In this document: positions 4,785-5,947 of the stretch, piece by piece
How the letters are laid out: every line of letters starts with the position of its first letter
Numbering within the stretch: the stretch's first letter is position 1
Origin: Bdellovibrionales bacterium
GTDB taxonomy: Bacteria; Bdellovibrionota; Bacteriovoracia; Bacteriovoracales; Bacteriovoracaceae
Assembly (NCBI GenBank): GCA_005791855.1
Contig: SXUH01000450.1
Location: forward strand, 1 to 5,947
Direction: 5' to 3'
Length of the DNA: 5,947 bases
Notes under the pieces: generated by a model
Databases searched by the model: none
Told to the model about the DNA's origin: nothing
The model's input: only the letters and a program-made list of their open reading frames with translations
Position numbers and translations under genes: made by a program

Positions 4785-5930
4785 ATGGATGCACGAGCTT
4801 CGTTTAGAGAGAGGACGGCCACGAACCGGAAGCTCCTCGGTCTCATCCTGCGCGAGCGGTCTCTCGCCCACCGCCTGGCCATCACCGCGGCCGTCGTCGC
4901 CGGCTCGGTGATCGTCACCTACTCCCTCGACCGGGCCTACCCGGAGGGCCACCTCTACTCGGTGAACCTCGCGAGCTCCATCATCGCCGCCGCGTTCGGG
5001 GGCCTCGTCCCCGGTCTCCTGGCTTCGCTCGCGGAGGCGCTGGTGGTGGACTACTTCTTCGTCGAGCCCCGGGGCTTCATCCTGGACTCGTTCCCGAGCG
5101 TGCTCCGGGTCGTCCTCTACGTCAGCTTCGGCTGGCTGACGTGCTACCTCGTGGCCCACCTCCGAGAGGCGCTCCGCTCTTCGAACTCCGAGCGAGACCT
5201 CAGCCTGGAGCTCGCCCGGTCGCGGGAGACCATGCTGGCGCTGGTTTCCCACGACCTCCGGGGGCCCCTGTCTGCGATCGCCATGGCCGCGAAGATGCTC
5301 TCGCGGCTCGTCCCGGAGCAGGAGAAGGCGACGAAGTACAGCCAGTACGTCACCAACGCCGTCGACCAGATGAGCTTCCTCATCGACGACCTCCTCGACG
5401 CCTCGAGGATCGAGCAAGGAACCTTCACCTTAAAGCCCGAGGCCTCGGACCTCGGCCGCCTCATCGACCAGGCGATCCGGTCCGTGGAGAAGGACGCCGC
5501 GAAGAAGGACGTCACTCTCGTCAGGCGGACCGGAGCGGAGGACGAGCCTCCGCGCGTCTTCGACTTCCATCGGCTCCTCCAGCTCCTCACCAACCTCCTC
5601 TCGAACGCCATCAAGTTCTCCCCGGCTTCGGGGACCGTCACCCTCGAGGTCCGGTGCGAAGGTGAGCTCGTGACCTTCCGGGTCCGCGACGAGGGCCCGG
5701 GGATCCGGCCCGGGGACCGGGAGAAAGTGTTCACGAAGTTCTATCAAGGGGACCACCACACGCACCCCGGCACGGGCCTCGGGCTCTTCATCTCGAAGGG
5801 AATCGTCAGCGCCCACGGGGGATCGATCCGGATCGAAGACTCGGACTCCGGGGCCGTCTTCAGCCTGGAGCTGCGACTCCGGCCGGTGTCTCCGCTAGAA
5901 CAAGAGGAAGCAGCTCATGCATTCCAATGA
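4785..5930 (+). CDS. Membrane sensor histidine kinase with KdpD-like (DUF4118-type) transmembrane domain
   Basis: This is a 381-residue inner-membrane histidine kinase. After a short cytoplasmic N-terminus come closely spaced hydrophobic segments at about 29-46, 62-90 and 103-124. The motif F-G-G-L-V-P-G-L-L-A-S-L followed by V-D-Y-F-F-V-E-P (71-95) is characteristic of the compact four-helix sensor domain of KdpD and related kinases. A helical linker (125-150) leads to the H-box V-S-H-D-L-R-G-P-L with His156 as phospho-acceptor. The ATPase domain has the N-box (N270/N274), G1 D-E-G-P-G-I (302-307), F-box F-T-K-F-Y-Q (316-321) and G2 G-T-G-L-G-L-F-I-S (329-337), all intact. The large KdpD N-terminal and USP domains are absent, so it is not KdpD itself and potassium sensing should not be assumed. 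The next gene overlaps its 3' end by 14 bases, implying translational coupling, often with a partner regulator. Confidence 0.93.
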   Translation: MDARASFRERTATNRKLLGLILRERSLAHRLAITAAVVAGSVIVTYSLDRAYPEGHLYSVNLASSIIAAAFGGLVPGLLASLAEALVVDYFFVEPRGFILDSFPSVLRVVLYVSFGWLTCYLVAHLREALRSSNSERDLSLELARSRETMLALVSHDLRGPLSAIAMAAKMLSRLVPEQEKATKYSQYVTNAVDQMSFLIDDLLDASRIEQGTFTLKPEASDLGRLIDQAIRSVEKDAAKKDVTLVRRTGAEDEPPRVFDFHRLLQLLTNLLSNAIKFSPASGTVTLEVRCEGELVTFRVRDEGPGIRPGDREKVFTKFYQGDHHTHPGTGLGLFISKGIVSAHGGSIRIEDSDSGAVFSLELRLRPVSPLEQEEAAHAFQ

Positions 5931-5947
5931 CAGTGATTTCCTGCATC
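5917..5947 (+). CDS. Start of a gene overlapping the kinase 3' end (truncated by window)
   Basis: An ATG at 5917 lies nine bases after GAGG (5904-5907) and overlaps the kinase stop by 14 bases. It reads M-H-S-N-D-S-D-F-L-H to the window edge. A second ATG at 5927 overlaps the kinase stop as ATGA (5927-5930) and would read M-T-V-I-S-C-I, but its distance from the ribosome binding site is 19 bases. A cognate response regulator would be the expected neighbour, but ten residues are too few to tell. Confidence 0.45.
   Translation, partial: MHSNDSDFLH

Noticed and set aside
4722..5417. 231-codon minus-strand frame opposite the membrane kinase
   Set aside because: It is a shadow of the kinase gene, charged and repetitive in composition, with no motif.
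1..5947. CRISPR array, tRNA, rRNA, insertion sequence or attachment site
   Set aside because: I saw no regularly spaced repeats, no cloverleaf or CCA-type element, no transposase motifs and no long terminal inverted repeats on either strand.

Overview
The window comes from a GC-rich Gram-negative bacterium. Genes are mostly GC-rich with C/G-ending codons, separated by clearly AT-richer intergenic stretches. There is a signal-peptide-bearing beta-barrel-like protein and there are lipoprotein signals, so an outer membrane is likely. The mix of a stand-alone RRM protein, an NhaR-like LysR regulator, orphan-looking hybrid-free histidine kinases and tiny lipoproteins would fit a Bdellovibrionota/Myxococcota-type (former Deltaproteobacteria) genome. 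That placement is inference; no rRNA or marker gene is present.

Layout, left to right. (1) Bases 3-611, plus strand: a GNAT N-acetyltransferase whose start lies outside the window. (2) 612-828: an AT-rich leader/promoter region with a 9-bp direct repeat and a perfect TGTCAC-N5-GTGACA dyad just ahead of the next ribosome binding site. (3) 829-1104, plus: a 91-aa single-RRM RNA-binding protein, followed at once by a 12-bp-stem hairpin (1113-1140). (4) 1260-1385, plus: a 41-residue lipoprotein. (5) 3537 back to 1402, minus: a likely three-gene operon encoding a 49-residue lipoprotein, an NhaR-like LysR regulator and a soluble PAS-histidine kinase. (6) 3538-3754: a divergent regulatory region. 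(7) 3755-4666, plus: an exported, probably outer-membrane beta-barrel protein of unknown family. (8) 4785-5930, plus: a membrane histidine kinase with a KdpD-like (DUF4118-type) sensor domain. (9) 5917-5947, plus: the beginning of a gene overlapping the kinase stop.

The most interesting item is the pair of micro-lipoproteins at 1260-1385 (+) and 3388-3537 (-). They were read directly from the sequence. Both have the lipobox cysteine at residue 16, both carry Glu-Gly-Arg exactly four to six residues after it, and both end with an R(x)P[ML]DVxxR-like segment. They look like two members of one undescribed small lipoprotein family. They bracket the LysR/kinase genes, and one is the first gene of that operon, lying opposite the envelope protein gene.

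A reasonable working model (inference) is an envelope-related sensory cluster. The LysR regulator would control its own operon and the divergent beta-barrel gene. Two histidine kinases, one cytosolic and one membrane-bound, would provide signal input. No response regulator is visible in the window, unless the gene starting at 5917 is one.
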